DNA from: Sclerodactyla briareus
Taxonomy: Eukaryota > Echinodermata > Holothuroidea > Dendrochirotida > Sclerodactylidae
NCBI GenBank assembly: GCA_026419785.1
Contig: JAODTK010005778.1
Location: forward strand, 248,001 to 312,000
DNA: 64,000 nucleotides
Direction: 5' to 3'
Numbering within the stretch: the first letter of the stretch is position 1; every line of letters starts with the position of its first letter. Positions 1 to 11,214 of this stretch are shown here, piece by piece. Below the pieces are notes generated by a model, which saw only the letters and a list, made by a program, of their open reading frames with translations, did not search any database and had not been told where the DNA came from. The position numbers and the translations under genes were made by a program.

Positions 1-180
1 GGTCTGAAGTGACCCTCTATAGGCTACTTGTGTGTGCCGCTTCCTGTGTGTGTAATGCGCTACAATTGTTACTGGAAAATATGGCCGGGCGCGGATCCTA
101 GGCTGATAACATGGAAGATCCCTCAAGATGCTAGGCTATCACATTGAGAACATCTAAAATCACACATTTTCTTGGAGTAA

Positions 181-217
181 CCCCCCCCCCCCCAACAACC
201 CCCCCCCCCCCCCACCC
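181..217. repeat. Paired poly-C tracts
   Basis: Two runs of about 14 to 16 C residues are separated by a short AACAA spacer. Similar long C or G runs occur at about 36730, 42528, 43031, 44515 and 59667. Homopolymers of this length are often miscounted in assemblies, so their exact length is unreliable. Confidence 0.8.
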
Positions 218-2039
218 CAACCTTCTGCTGGTTCGCGTGTTCGGCCGATAGTGTGTGCGCCCTTTTCTTTCTAAAACCCCTGGATCAGTGCCTTATGTGT
301 GTTCCTTCTCATTTCTGCAAATGCTTCTTTCTAAGTGAGGGAGGCGAATTCTGACATATCATGTAGCCGCTACTGAGCAGCAAACGATAACCATCAACAT
401 TTGTATGTCTTTCTAGCGACAAGTACTGAATAGATCTGAACCAAAAAAAAAGATATGGCGAATGAAACTTTCCTGGTCGATGAGATCTTCTCTACGTCGT
501 GGACCCATGGAGTTATTATATTATCCGGAGAGGACATTAGGACTGCGTATTGGTGCCCTGTCAGAGTCCGTCAGAGACCACAAACTCAAAGTGAGGAGGC
601 GCCTATTGTGTGAAATTGTTGAACACATTGGAGTTCGTGTACTCTCTATTGGCGAATTTTTCTACATATGCAAACGACGCGCATCGTTGTTGCGTCATAA
701 TAATACTAGTATGCCTATAGCAAAAAATCTGGAACATGTCAATGAGGATGACCCGGTTCCGAACACGCTGATACAAACTCGAAAAACAGCCGATAAATTA
801 CGGGGGCCACAGAAACATACATTATTTAATTCGAAAAATAAACTCGATAACGTTGGCAGAAACACTATTAGTCGTGAAGTATAAAATCACGGATCGAAAT
901 GGAACTTACTAATGTTGAGCTCGAATGAAGGAGACTGTCAAAAGGAAAATATTCTAATATCTGAAAAATGAGAACACGTCGCCCAAATCACATATCACTT
1001 TTACACTACTGTCAGTGAGGGCGCTGTCGGAGCATAGCAACCGGAGACTTCTGCTCTGCATTGGAGCATACAGCAATGTTGGGGCTTGTGTGAACCACGT
1101 CGCCATCCTGCAGTAAGAACGCTTTAGATTTATACGACGTCCCAATATCTATAAGTTGCCCGAGTTTGGATGTGCGCGTTTATGACTGCGCGTGTGGAGC
1201 GTGTATATACCAAATGAGAAAACAATATTGCCAAATGATGTCCCGCGTATGCCCAGTTCATGCAGGCTTGTACGGGATCGAGCACGCAGGTGTGAATTAA
1301 GACCCTCCAGAATAAACCAATACCGGGCAATGATTGTTCATCTGCAACGCGTTTGGTGTCTGATCAGATTGAACCAAGCCCCGGACAGGCCTGTACTGAA
1401 GCTCCATATACGAAACCGAAGTCAGTGTGGAACCCTGTGCTATCCTGTGACAGCGCCCTCAATTATAGTTGGAGCTATAGAGACATGTCATTCGGCGGAA
1501 AATGGTCGCATTTCGTCAGAAGATTGTGATATGTTCCGTTTGCCAGCCTCCTTTAATTCGAGCTTAACATTATAAAGCTCTAGTTCACATCGTGATGTCA
1601 TATTTTACGTCTAAAGGGGATTCTGCCAGACGCAATCGATTCGTATTACCCGAATTCATCATGTGTTTCTCGGGCGATTCGTAATGAATCGTCTGATTTC
1701 CCGCGATTTATTCTGAAACTAGGGTAACACTCACTGAGATGTTGCAGAATATTTGCACTTATGATATACCATCTTTACTAAGGAGCAACGGGGGGGACGG
1801 TATTTTCGGGGTTCTTGGCGAAGAAATTCGCGGATAGAGAGTGAACAAATCGATGTGTTTTTTTTTTCGATGGTTAACACAATAGGGGCGCCCGCCTCAA
1901 CTTCGAAGTTTGTGGTCTCTGCTGAAATTAGGAAAGGGGCACACAATACGCGCTTGGTTGTTCATCTCCAGTTATTAAATTAGCTCCATGGATTGAACCC
2001 ATAGAGTATTAATAGAAATGCTAGAGGGCGAACACTTAT

Positions 2040-2590
2040 TTAGAACGCGCATGACTCGCATGGAGGCCTCCCAAGCTATGTACAAATTTGCATTGCCGCC
2101 ATTAAACCACGGTCCGGGCAAAATTGACATTTGCCCCGGAGCAATTGCGTCTGCGTGGGAACGCGTTGTTTAAAGCGCTATATTATGTACAAAATCCCTA
2201 TGTGGGCCCGATGCAGAGCACTACTTTTTAGGACGCGCAAGACACAATCTCCCCATGAAATCACCAATTTCAGTAGCCCTAACTGATAGGTACGCGCAGG
2301 TCTTTTAAACAGAAACGCGTTCAAAGATTGCTCGCAGCGAGCTATTTGCGCGTCTTCCTGATGATGCGGAATGCTGTACCAAAAACGGCGCAACTGATTT
2401 GATGGTTTTTTTACGCGCGCGTATGCTGACCATTAACTACGAAGTTGTAATTAGTCTTTCCTTTCGGTGTGTGCGTAGGCTCTTTATTGACGCGCGCGTG
2501 CCGAACAGTCCGCCCTTTAGTTCTTAATGGGTTGCCTATGGATTGGAATGATGTGTGAATACAGCCGGTGAATATCACGCGCATACGCAT
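2040..2590. promoter_or_regulatory. Cluster of ACGCG motifs upstream of a possible first exon
   Basis: ACGCGC, ACGCGT or close variants recur at about 2045, 2160, 2233, 2292, 2315, 2349, 2412, 2490 and 2577, a spacing of roughly 25 to 120 bases. They lie just upstream of a TATAAAT sequence near 2750 and the possible first exon at 2759. ACGCGT is the core of cell-cycle MCB-type sites in fungi, but I infer no specific factor here. The cluster may be a CpG-rich promoter or an old repeat. Confidence 0.25.
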
Positions 2591-2758
2591 TTTTACAATC
2601 CTGGAGCGGCACCCACTGCTCCCTATGATTGATCGTGCTCAGCTCAGAGACGGATAAATCTTTCAAACGGAGACATTTGAAAGGGAAGTAGACATTTTTG
2701 CCGCAAGGGAGCGATTTTTGTGGATGATTCACACGCACAATGGAGCAGGATATAAATT

Positions 2759-2924
2759 ATGTTCAAACTTACCTACGAAGAATGGGAACGAGAATGGAGG
2801 CTACGAGTGGCCGAGAGGACAAATAATACAGCGAAGGATGGGCAAGTGGGGCTTCTGAGATTGAGAAAGAAGACATCTGGTCGAACTGTGAGAGTCGACC
2901 AAAGGGGGGGGATCAGGCCATTCG
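2759..2924 (+). CDS. Possible first coding exon, basic peptide, unknown function
   Basis: An ATG at 2759 opens a 55-codon frame that runs without a stop to a strong donor, G|GTAAGA at 2925, leaving phase 1. The peptide starts MFKLTYEEWEREWRLRVAER and is rich in charged residues, with a basic middle (LRLRKK). A TATAAAT sequence lies about 10 bases before the ATG, which is too close for a normal TATA box unless transcription starts inside the exon. No homologue is recognised. It is on the same strand as the kinase exon at 7263 and could be the N-terminal exon of that gene, but no continuous set of exons joins them. The frame would otherwise stop soon after the donor, which favours splicing if the exon is real. 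Confidence 0.3.
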
Positions 2925-5900
2925 GTAAGAATTAATTGATGTTGCGATGTTACGCTGAGCGTCGCGTAATCTTTGAATACCGTTCATTCCACGCAATTCC
3001 CTGGGGTGTCACGCACTCGTGTGCGTTTCGACTGTGACGTCAGACAGATTAATGTTTCTTCACAACGGCATGTTGTCATTGGTGTCAGTGTATTTCATTA
3101 TCCAATGCGATCTAAAACTAAACACATTCATCCTATTGATCTTTGAATTAAAACTTGCGATTTATATCGTACTTATGCTTGACGAATGGTGAGGAAGAGG
3201 TGTTCGAGAAAGTTTGTCGTCGGGGGATGGGGGTCAAGAGGACGGTAAGACTAGTTTCCTTGAGAAAAACAATACTGATGAATTGACGAATTTACGGGAA
3301 TATTTACACTTCCCCGGTAGGATATAGCTGAGCCGTAAGTAATATCACTAGTCACTGACAAAACGCATTTCGAAAAAAGGGGGATTCACTGAGCACGCTA
3401 TTTGATGAATATGACTGTAGGCAGGATTAGGCCTTCTAACTTCCCGCATAACCTCGGTCCTCTATGTGGGTTGGTCGTGACGCAGCAGTTTTTTTGTTTT
3501 TTTTTACTATTTGTAGGGTCATGATATAGCATACAAACTTAGATATGAACCCGGGCTACTTACTGTAGGCGGACGAGGTATCCCCCGAGGAACAGCTCTT
3601 GCAGTGAAGAGCGTTGAAGTTATCATATAGAATTCTGATCGGGCCAGTAGATTTAGGCCTGGCGATTGACCGACTGAGATAAGAATCTCTATCACTATTT
3701 GTGCCTAGGCCTAGCCTAGGTTAACTAGCTAACGCTACTTTTTTAACGCTTTGTTCGTATGGATTGATGCAGCCTCCAGGCTTCTCGTGGCAAAGCAAAT
3801 TCTAACAGTCAATTTGCATTCGTCATCACGTCTTTTTCCTCCAACATAGGAACTCCCTGCACATTTCTGTAGCATAGCTGGTTGTATGGGCAACTGAGCG
3901 AATCTTGGAACTGACGACCATAGGTATTCAGATCCACAAACTGTGCAACACTTAAGGACTAGAAGAAAACTCCAATTGGCAAATGTTTTCAACTTTGACA
4001 AGTGCAATAGTATACTGCCGGCGTCTTGCGTATCAAAATGCTGACTTCGGTCTGTCTGTCACGATATTTACCAGGCCGTTTTAGGATTTTTTTGTTTATC
4101 GTTCACTCGATTCTTCTCTAACCCAAAACATGTTCAGAAGCTGCTAGAAAAAGGAAGAGCTTTCCCGACTTGATAGACGTCATTTCTGTTTCTCCCTTGA
4201 TGATATTAATTTGTCGAGTTTTTTAAGCAACCATGTCACGACCACCCTCGATATTCTGTTCAAGTGGGGAATTTTATTTCGCGGAAGAAGGTAAACAATT
4301 ATTCGAAAACTTCAGGAAGAGCTACTATCGGGGAGTCACAAATAAAAAACCAGTCTCTCAAGACAATAACCACAACAAAAACAAACAAAGAGTTGTTTCA
4401 AAGAATTTTGTTACTTCATGGTTTTTAATCTGGTTCCCGGACAACTCCCAACAAAAACAAATCCCACCCGTGACAATTCCCACCCGGACAATCCCCCCGG
4501 ACAATTCCCACCCAAACGTGACCCCAAACTTGAGTCCTAACCCTAATTCCTACCACAAACAAACATCCGTTGAGGGGAATGTCCGGGTGGAAATGGTCCG
4601 GTGCACGGGTTTTGTTTTTGTGTTTGTATCTGCCCCCTATTTTTTTGTATGATGGTTGTTTTTCGTGAACTGCAAATAAATAATTGAACTAACTACAGAG
4701 GAGATATTCGGAAATATCATCTTCGCCGGGAGTATTACCAGAGTATGAAATGTAATAAACTAATACACCTCCCAGAGAGTGTAAATGCACGAGAAAAAAA
4801 TCTTGATTTGTGGGCGTTGTTGTGGTGTATGAGGGTGCGTCTGGGAGATTGTATTTTCCTTGACCTTTAATTTAAACTTGTGAACTTGAACTTGAACTAT
4901 GTAGGGTTGCGCCAGGGTTTCCTATATGTCAAAAAGGAAAAAGGTTTGTGGATGGCAGCTATTTCTCCCGTCTCTCTTGAATTAATGCCAATGAATTCAA
5001 TGACATTTTAATGTGATAAAATAGAAACTCAAGTGCTCCGGCAAACGATGTTACTTGTGTTGATGCTCGCCATTACCAGATTACTGAGACGTATTGTCTC
5101 ATTCCATCGATGGAGTTGCAGCAATTGATAACAAAGGATGTTTGCAAAGTCCAATTAGCAACGGGGGCTGGACAGGCAGCAAGTTCGATCCGTTCGAGCA
5201 CATAGCAAGACTTAGGTACAGAAGGCTGTGAAATGTTTATAGGTTCTTTTCCCTTATTCATTAGGTTGATTGGCGATAAAGATAACAGAACATCATTTTT
5301 TCTATTATTAGGAAATATCATTTCGCACTTCAAAGGAAATTAATATTGAAAAAGAAAAACAGGCCCCTGACGAAGTTCTTTCGCGAGTTGTTATCGTGAC
5401 GTTCAAAGTTGAAAGTTCTCAAAACGCTCTGGTTTAGTTTGCTAGAAGTAGGTATAGCTCTTCGAAAATCAGTAAGATGAGAGCAATGTCAGTATTCATG
5501 TTATACACGCCTGCACACACGAGCCCACTCTTTCTGTTAACCGTCGCTTGCTCTAGACTCTCCATAAACCGTCCCGTGTCATACTAAAAGCTAGAAAGTT
5601 TTTGTTTTTTAATGGATCAAGTTCATTTCAGTTTAATGGAAATTGATGACACCGCGGAAATTCCCGCTCACATAATGCTCGCGTATGTAACATATGGTAT
5701 ATTACAATATTTTCGTTAATAGTAGGCCTATATCCCAGTAGTTAACCTTCTTATTGTAACATCAAGCAACTTCTTCCCTATTATATTATATACAAAGTTG
5801 TTTTGTTTCATAGTGACCATCCATTTTTTTTTCTCATTCGAAGTGACTTATCTTTTTCCAGATAATGGTAGCAATATGTCCGTCCATGTTACATACGTTA

Positions 5901-7262
5901 CACTTGGTCAAGTGATAGGCTGTCTACCTGCTTGTTGCGAATGCTGTGTTCTAAATGGATTTTTTTTTTCGTCCACGAATTAACAAATATTTATTTCCAG
6001 GAAAATAATTCAGAGATGTCTCCAGTTTTAACCATGTTTTTTTTTTTTTATGTTCCCGTTACATATGTTTAAAGCTTATTAATACCCAAGCAGTATTTGC
6101 AAATAGCGGAAGATAGGCTATTATTTTTGCATGACAAGTAACAACTATTCTTTCATAATATTTTCTTAAGGAGAGCAACCAAGCATGTTGAAAATTTGCT
6201 CTCAATTGTGGAATCCACTCAATAAGCACATGGTTATAGAGGGACCACTTACACTCACTCCCGGTCATAAACCAACATAACAAGAGGACCATCTTGAAGT
6301 TGATCTAAAAAAAGATTTTTGTTGAAACAAGAAAAACAATGTGTCGCAGTAAAACATGGCCTTGCAATTCACGATGATTTCCATAGTTTTCAAACAAACA
6401 GACAAACAAACCATTTTGAAGTGAAGGCCTACTTTTTTTTTTTACCATAGTATACAATTTGGAAAAAAATCCGACCAGGTGTTTCAACTTAGCCATTGCA
6501 ATCACCACCAAACGAAGAAATAAAATATGGAAATCAGTAAATCACAATTTGTCAAAGAGTCAGTTTCAGCTCCCCGCCCAACCCTATTCTCAAATTTCCT
6601 TTTCGCCCAGTTTGATTTAGGAAACTGGTCATTGCGTTACACATTTTGAAAGGTTACACACCCGGAGACGCACCCTCGCACACGCCTGCACGCGTATACA
6701 CCTTCTCCTACGCTATTTCCAGTCCACTTCAATACTGGACCTCATGTAACAGTAAAACAGGCTATATCCCTTAGCAGCTAAGTGAACACTATAATAGTTA
6801 CTATATAATAGTTACCATAGCAACCGTTACTTTAGCAAACAGTTTATTTAAGATCCTGCCTCCTCTCGGCAGCGTTCCTCTGTGGAAAAACTGAGAATGA
6901 GGAGATGGCAAAATCACTACAATATAATCATCTTCAATACGATGAGATAACTGGGCGGCACATGCCCTTTGCTTATATCAATGTATTTCTTCGATGTGTG
7001 TATCCCACCAGAAAAAAGAATGTCTTTCGGAAGATCGTGGATTCTGTGGTCTGCTGTGTGAAGTCACGCGATGAAACAGGATAAGAGGGGTCTTCCGAAC
7101 AAGACGGTGCAGGTGTCACCCTCCTTACGGCAGTGATGGGAAGACGAATGACGTCGTAAAATCCAAGGACCAATCACAACACCCGAAGGTTAACTGGGAT
7201 GACGTCACAGTGTTGCCGTGGAGTAATTTCGTACTGTTCATCGAGATGGGTTCCCGATTACT
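2925..7262. other. Mostly anonymous sequence, possible intron
   Basis: If 2759-2924 and 7263-7379 belong to one gene, this is intron plus any small exons I cannot place. One short candidate exon follows an AG at 3567-3568 (see findings). An inverted G/C-rich minisatellite lies at about 4436-4610. The rest is AT-rich with T-runs, and the reading frames within it have no recognised domains. Confidence 0.5.
4436..4610. repeat. Short minisatellite arranged as an inverted repeat
   Basis: Four or five copies of a motif like CCCGGACAATTCCCAC lie at about 4436-4515. The reverse-complement form (GGGAATGTCCGGGTGG) follows at about 4576-4600. The two arms could form a hairpin. The same motif in its G-rich orientation makes up the arrays at about 13180-13500 and 24880-25190, so the sequences are related. 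Confidence 0.65.
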
Positions 7263-7379
7263 CTGGGCGAGGGAGACCAGGGCTACGTCACTCTGATGAG
7301 GGATAACAACTCAAGGAAACTGGTCGCTGTCAAGAAATGGCACCTGACGGCTGGAAATGACATCACTATGATGAAACAG
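7263..7379 (+). CDS. Protein kinase, N-lobe exon (glycine loop and VAVKK)
   Basis: This exon encodes the start of a protein kinase domain, which binds ATP and transfers phosphate to a protein. The visible frame has LGEGDQGYV, a standard GxGxxGxV loop, followed about 13 residues later by VAVKKW, whose first lysine is the expected ATP-anchoring residue of strand beta-3. The exon ends at CAG|GTGAGT (donor at 7380) in phase 0. The next exon at 9168 continues in the same phase with the C-helix segment, so the join restores a kinase-like N-lobe. The upstream edge is uncertain: the frame is open back to about 7227, where an in-frame TAA lies, and no good acceptor stands out. The start given is the first residue of the glycine loop. 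It lies outside the tandem duplication and is therefore single-copy in this window. Confidence 0.75.
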
Positions 7380-7394
7380 GTGAGTCTGGGCTTG

Positions 7395-7840
7395 AGCTAT
7401 ACTAGCCCATGTAAGGGCGTTCATTTGATACGCCCTCTAATCTATCCGTCATGTGACTTGTCCGCCTATGATATATGTATTATATCGGTCATGTGAACAG
7501 TCCTACACAGTGAGAGAGAACATATGACATTCGAAGTCGTCGTGTAATAGCTACGTGAGCCGGCTTACCCATACACTGACTGAACAAACCCATCAGGGTT
7601 TAAATTTATACCAACTGTAAACTATACAGCCCATGTGAGGGCGTTCAGGCGGATCCATCAATGTACGATTTGATACGCCCTCTGATTTATCCGTCATGTG
7701 ACTTGTCCGCCTATGGTATGTATTATGTTCGTCCTGTGATCTGTCCGCCTCAGTGAGAGAGAACATTGACATTCAAAGTCGTGTAATGGCTACGGGAGCT
7801 GGCTTAGCCATACGTTGAACAGACCATCAGGGTCTGAAGC
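7395..7840. repeat. Tandem pair of about 210-bp units inside the kinase intron
   Basis: Copy 1 (about 7400-7605) and copy 2 (about 7620-7838) share long stretches, including GGGCGTTCA, TGATACGCCCTCT, CGTCATGTGACTTGTCCGCC, CAGTGAGAGAGAACAT and ACCCATCAGGGT or a close form. They are direct repeats with small indels, copy 2 having about 20 extra bases near its start. No coding potential is seen. They begin about 20 bases after the splice donor at 7380. Confidence 0.8.
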
Positions 7841-8599
7841 TGGAAATCTGAAATTGTTCATTTATACTACACTCGTAGTTTTGGAATAAAACACTATAGC
7901 CCTATACACTAAACTCATGTACTGCTTACCTAATGAGGTATATACTCACCCTGGTGGCTTGGGTGGTGACAATGTGTGGTATTCCACATTTCCACGCCTC
8001 TATTAAGAGGGAATTGAGAAATCACATGATAAAGGCACAGCATGACACATGTGATAGAATCGTTCAATGAGATACTAGCTATGCACGACAAAAACAATCT
8101 TAGTAACTATTTCAGTCTTTAGAATAGCGCCTTCCCTTTGCAACAACCTAATATTGTTGATACTCGGCATTGCTATGGGTTATTGTCGGAGTGTACCGTT
8201 CTTTTCAACGAGATAATAATTTCGGAGCGTTCCAATGCGTTATATGCGAAGAACTGAATCAACCGTTTATGTCTAAGCGGGCATACACATCGCAATTGCT
8301 GCATTCAGTTATTTGTGACACCAAACTCTGAAACTCGTCAGGGTACCCGTAGGAGAGAAATACATGTTACCTAATACACTTGATTAACGAACGTTTTCTC
8401 ACTTCAGCGAGGACACACCCTTTTAACCTCATGAGACTGGCATGGCCAACCCACAAATACATGTGGACATTCACTATCAAAGAGGCATCATTGTCTCGCA
8501 ACACCTAAAAAAACAGACATGTCGAGCATGACGTCACGATAAGAATACTATCCACGGTATATTGAAGTTTATTGCATTGACTTATCATGGTGACTACTG

Positions 8600-8985
8600 G
8601 ACTGAGACGGTTTTCGCCTTGACGTCATGCAAACGTCGCCGTCACTTTTCGCCAGCTGCTGCCAGACAAGACGATATTGCAGCTTTGATTATTAATCTCA
8701 TACAAGCAAAGTAAATTATACTTGTTGAGCAAGTTGTATTTGTCGTTTGGGCTGTATTTTGAACCTGTAACATGTCCCGGTAATGATGCAGACCTGGATA
8801 TTGCAACTTTCTGTCAGCTGCAAATTTTCCACAAGGTACACGGACAGTGCGCCAGGGGGGAGAGAGAGAACAGGCTGTTTTGTCCGTTGGTATGACAACG
8901 ACCGGATTCGAACCCTGAATTCCCTGGGGTGAAACCACTCAGTTGCATTGCTGAAGTTTCACCAGATTCAATTCTATTTTTGCAA
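8600..8985 (-). repeat. SINE-like element with a tRNA-type head (unit A copy)
   Basis: On the minus strand the head has CAACTGAGTGG followed by AGGGTTCGAATCC, which resembles RNA polymerase III A and B boxes. The body runs through CAGCTGACAGAAAGTTGC to GCAGCAGCTGGCGAAAAGTG and a TGACGTCA-containing tail. The tail sequence recurs on the plus strand near 35411, showing it is dispersed. The unit B copy (about 20790-21100) has lost about 45 bases of the body. The element sits in the kinase intron, antisense to the gene. Confidence 0.6.
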
Positions 8986-9167
8986 TATAATGTTTGTCAA
9001 TTATTACACTCTCTATGAAGGTTTTTGAGAACCTATATGATTTTAGATAGTTTGAACATACCGTGCCATAGCGAACCCTATATTTGACTTGCATTAGATT
9101 AATCATGAAACATTATTGTGTCTCGATTTGATCGTGAAAAGGTTCTCTCTTTCACTTCATTCAACAG

Positions 9168-9874
9168 ACGTTTCGTTATGAAGTGGAGGCGCTTATGACC
9201 TTTGGCGGCTTTAAAGGTTTTCCTGAGCTGATTGGTATCCTTCCTAACCAGGAGAGTGCTGTGTCCTTTAGTCTGTCCAGGAGTTTGTCGGGGACCAGCG
9301 ATCCAAGGCCTCATCGTCCCCTCTACGAAGCTCTTGAATCGGGGAAGTTGTCGGACCGTGAAGCCATTTCGATGGGACTCGAGACAGCGGAAGCTCTCAG
9401 AGAGATGCATCGTCATGCTGGGTCCACTGCGATCTCAAGGACAGACAACGTCATGATTCAGGAAGGCAGTCAATCTGTATGCCCCCATCAAGGGACAGTG
9501 ACTCAGTAGTAGGGGGATGGTGGATTAACGAGGCACCGACCCAGAACGAGATCCACGCCAAACTGATAGACTTTGGGGAGCTCGTCCCCTGGAGGAAGCG
9601 AGGATGTCGCGGAAACTTCCAAGAAGATCAAGAAGCATCTATACACCTACTGTCCCCAAGTAGCACCGGAGGTGGTGAAAGGTCTGGGCAAAGTGCTTAC
9701 AGCCGGAGAATCGGATTTGTCTACTCGCTCGGACGCTTGTTAAAAGACATCGTCGAAGATGCTGGAGTTAAGGCTCTAGACGAGATAGCAGGCGGATGTA
9801 TGTCCAAAGATCCTATGAAGAGACCGACCATCGACACGGTGATCGAAACACTCTCGGGTCTACTGTCCTCCTAA
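9168..9874 (+). CDS. Protein kinase, C-lobe exon, frame-disrupted
   Basis: This exon follows an acceptor (TTCAACAG) and continues in phase 0 from 7379. It begins TFRYEVEALMTFGG, where the glutamate in the C-helix region is expected to pair with the VAVKK lysine. Across two main frames it then shows YEALESGKLSD, an ALREMHRH helix leading into CDLK.DNVM (HxDLKxxN with C in place of R, so non-RD), AKLIDFGE (DFG), a VAPEVV segment (APE), SDVYSLG-like sequence and DPMKRPTIDT near the end. TAA is at 9872-9874. Reading needs frame changes near 9250-9330, 9415-9480 and 9640-9720. The duplicated copy is broken at other positions, so the breaks may be assembly errors or decay. The kinase type is uncertain; it resembles divergent invertebrate Ser/Thr or TKL-like kinases. 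Confidence 0.75.
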
Positions 9875-10317
9875 ATCGCTTGGAAGTTATTCGGCCTCGA
9901 TTTCCTGAAGATCGGACTAACCACAATGATGATTCGTTCAGCCTTTCGATAACTCGTGAATCGTAAAGTCGGCGATAATAAGTTCTTTCACAGATCATTC
10001 GAACGGAATTCAAATATTCAGTCACATCACCACGGCGATTTTTACTAACTTCGGACCTAGTATCGAAAATGTTATATTTTATTGACAGACTAATCCAAAT
10101 GACAAGTCTGTCAACACTAGCGATTTGACCTTTGAATTCGTAATATCGTACTACCTCGACCTCGTAAATTCGTCGACGTACCGCGTTCAGAGGTTAGATC
10201 CGGAAAAATCGCTTGATTCTTCACTCCGACCCGGAGTGCTGTTATATTCGTTAATACTGTTGATAGCCAAACATGGTTGGCTGACATATGCACATATGCC
10301 TACCTTTACAGCGACAC

Positions 10318-10390
10318 CATCTACATACATACATACATACAACATACATACATACAACATACATACATACATACATACATACATACATAA
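10318..10390. repeat. (CATA)n microsatellite, unit A
   Basis: About 17 CATA units with two AACATA-type interruptions. The unit B counterpart at about 22347-22436 is longer. Short cysteine- and methionine-rich or His-Thr reading frames across it are products of the repeat, not genes. Confidence 0.95.
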
Positions 10391-10438
10391 TACTAAATAA
10401 ATTATATTCATGTCGTTATATAATCATGTTAAGATTAA

Positions 10439-10860
10439 GGGCGGTCACACAATAACGATATCGTGTCGTGCAACGATCCGATATTATTGGTTCAGGCCGA
10501 TTAATACGGGCCTATTAATATGACGGCTGGAACACCCGGCCACATGGATGGAGGACTTGATTCGCTATTTGCCAAACCATTCCAATGTGGAAAAGCCCTT
10601 CCCGGCGTTTTTGATAATCACATATTTCCTATTTATCGTTGAGCTCAACGATTTATCGTACGACTCTTACCATTTTTCGATATGACGTCATTTAGGGATG
10701 AGGTTTTTTTCGAACACATTCGATCTTGAGAAGGTATTGTGATAATGTACTAGTATTCATGACAATTGTTACCACACAGACCCTCTCCTTCCTGTTCAGC
10801 CTGAAATCCAAAAAGATCGTGTAGCAGAACGATAGAAAATCGTTATAGTGTGACCGGCCC
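10439..10860. mobile_element. 422-bp non-autonomous DNA transposon (MITE) with TTAA duplication
   Basis: The left end reads GGGCGGTCACACAATAACGA and the right end, reverse-complemented, GGGCCGGTCACACTATAACG, so the terminal inverted repeats are about 20 bases. Both ends are flanked by TTAA (10435-10438 and 10861-10864). Unit B has a single TTAA at 22471-22474 with matching flanks and no element, an exact empty site. TTAA duplications are typical of piggyBac and Kolobok superfamilies; which one applies is not decidable here. No transposase frame is present. A diverged relative lies at about 41700-42035. Confidence 0.88.
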
Positions 10861-10864
10861 TTAA

Positions 10865-11214
10865 GATTAAGATTCGGGTTTATAGTTTTGCATCAAGGCA
10901 GCGCCTTTTCACACGACTAGCGAAGAGAACCTTTTCCTTATTCCTTTTTAAATCGGCAACTCGATTGAATCATAGCAATATAATTCCAATATTTTATTAG
11001 CTAAATTGAAAACGGAACAATAAATATGACGTAACATTTTAGATTCGGTCTATTTATTTCATTGTCGATTTTCGTGAAATATGTATAATGTTGTTATAAA
11101 TTCTCCTGATAGCCAGAATTCGTGCATTCGTACTCGCATGAAATGATTTTCGATAAGGAAAGAATCTAACATTAAGGACTTTGGATGGTTACGTTTGTGA
11201 TTGTATGACCTTCT
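10865..11214. other. Anonymous AT-rich stretch
   Basis: No gene or recognised repeat is seen. It is matched by about 22475-22840 in unit B. It may be the left part of the element that carries the 143-bp tandem core. Confidence 0.5.

Larger units (their letters stand above)
1..2758. other. Non-coding stretch, no recognised gene
   Basis: I recognise no gene here. The longest reading frames (462-884 plus, 140 residues; 1192-1575 plus, 127 residues) have no domain I know, no convincing splice context and atypical composition, so I treat them as chance. The stretch holds two poly-C runs near 181-216 and a cluster of ACGCG-type motifs between about 2040 and 2590, listed separately. Confidence 0.5.
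7380..9167 (+). other. Kinase intron containing the left breakpoint of the tandem duplication
   Basis: The donor is CAG|GTGAGT at 7380 and the acceptor is TTCAACAG|ACG at 9166-9167. Both flanking exons are in phase 0. The intron holds the 210-bp tandem pair, an anonymous middle part, the left edge of the large tandem duplication near 8459, and a SINE-like sequence at about 8600-8985. Confidence 0.65.

Noticed and set aside
462-884. 140-codon plus-strand frame near the left edge
   Set aside because: No recognised domain, splice signals or repeat relation; length is reachable by chance in 64 kb.
9099-9416. 105-codon minus-strand frame over the kinase exon
   Set aside because: Antisense shadow of the plus-strand kinase C-lobe, which has clear catalytic motifs.
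10187-10411. Cysteine/tyrosine-rich frame (YVCMYVCMY) and His/Thr frame over (CATA)n
   Set aside because: Direct translation of a microsatellite.
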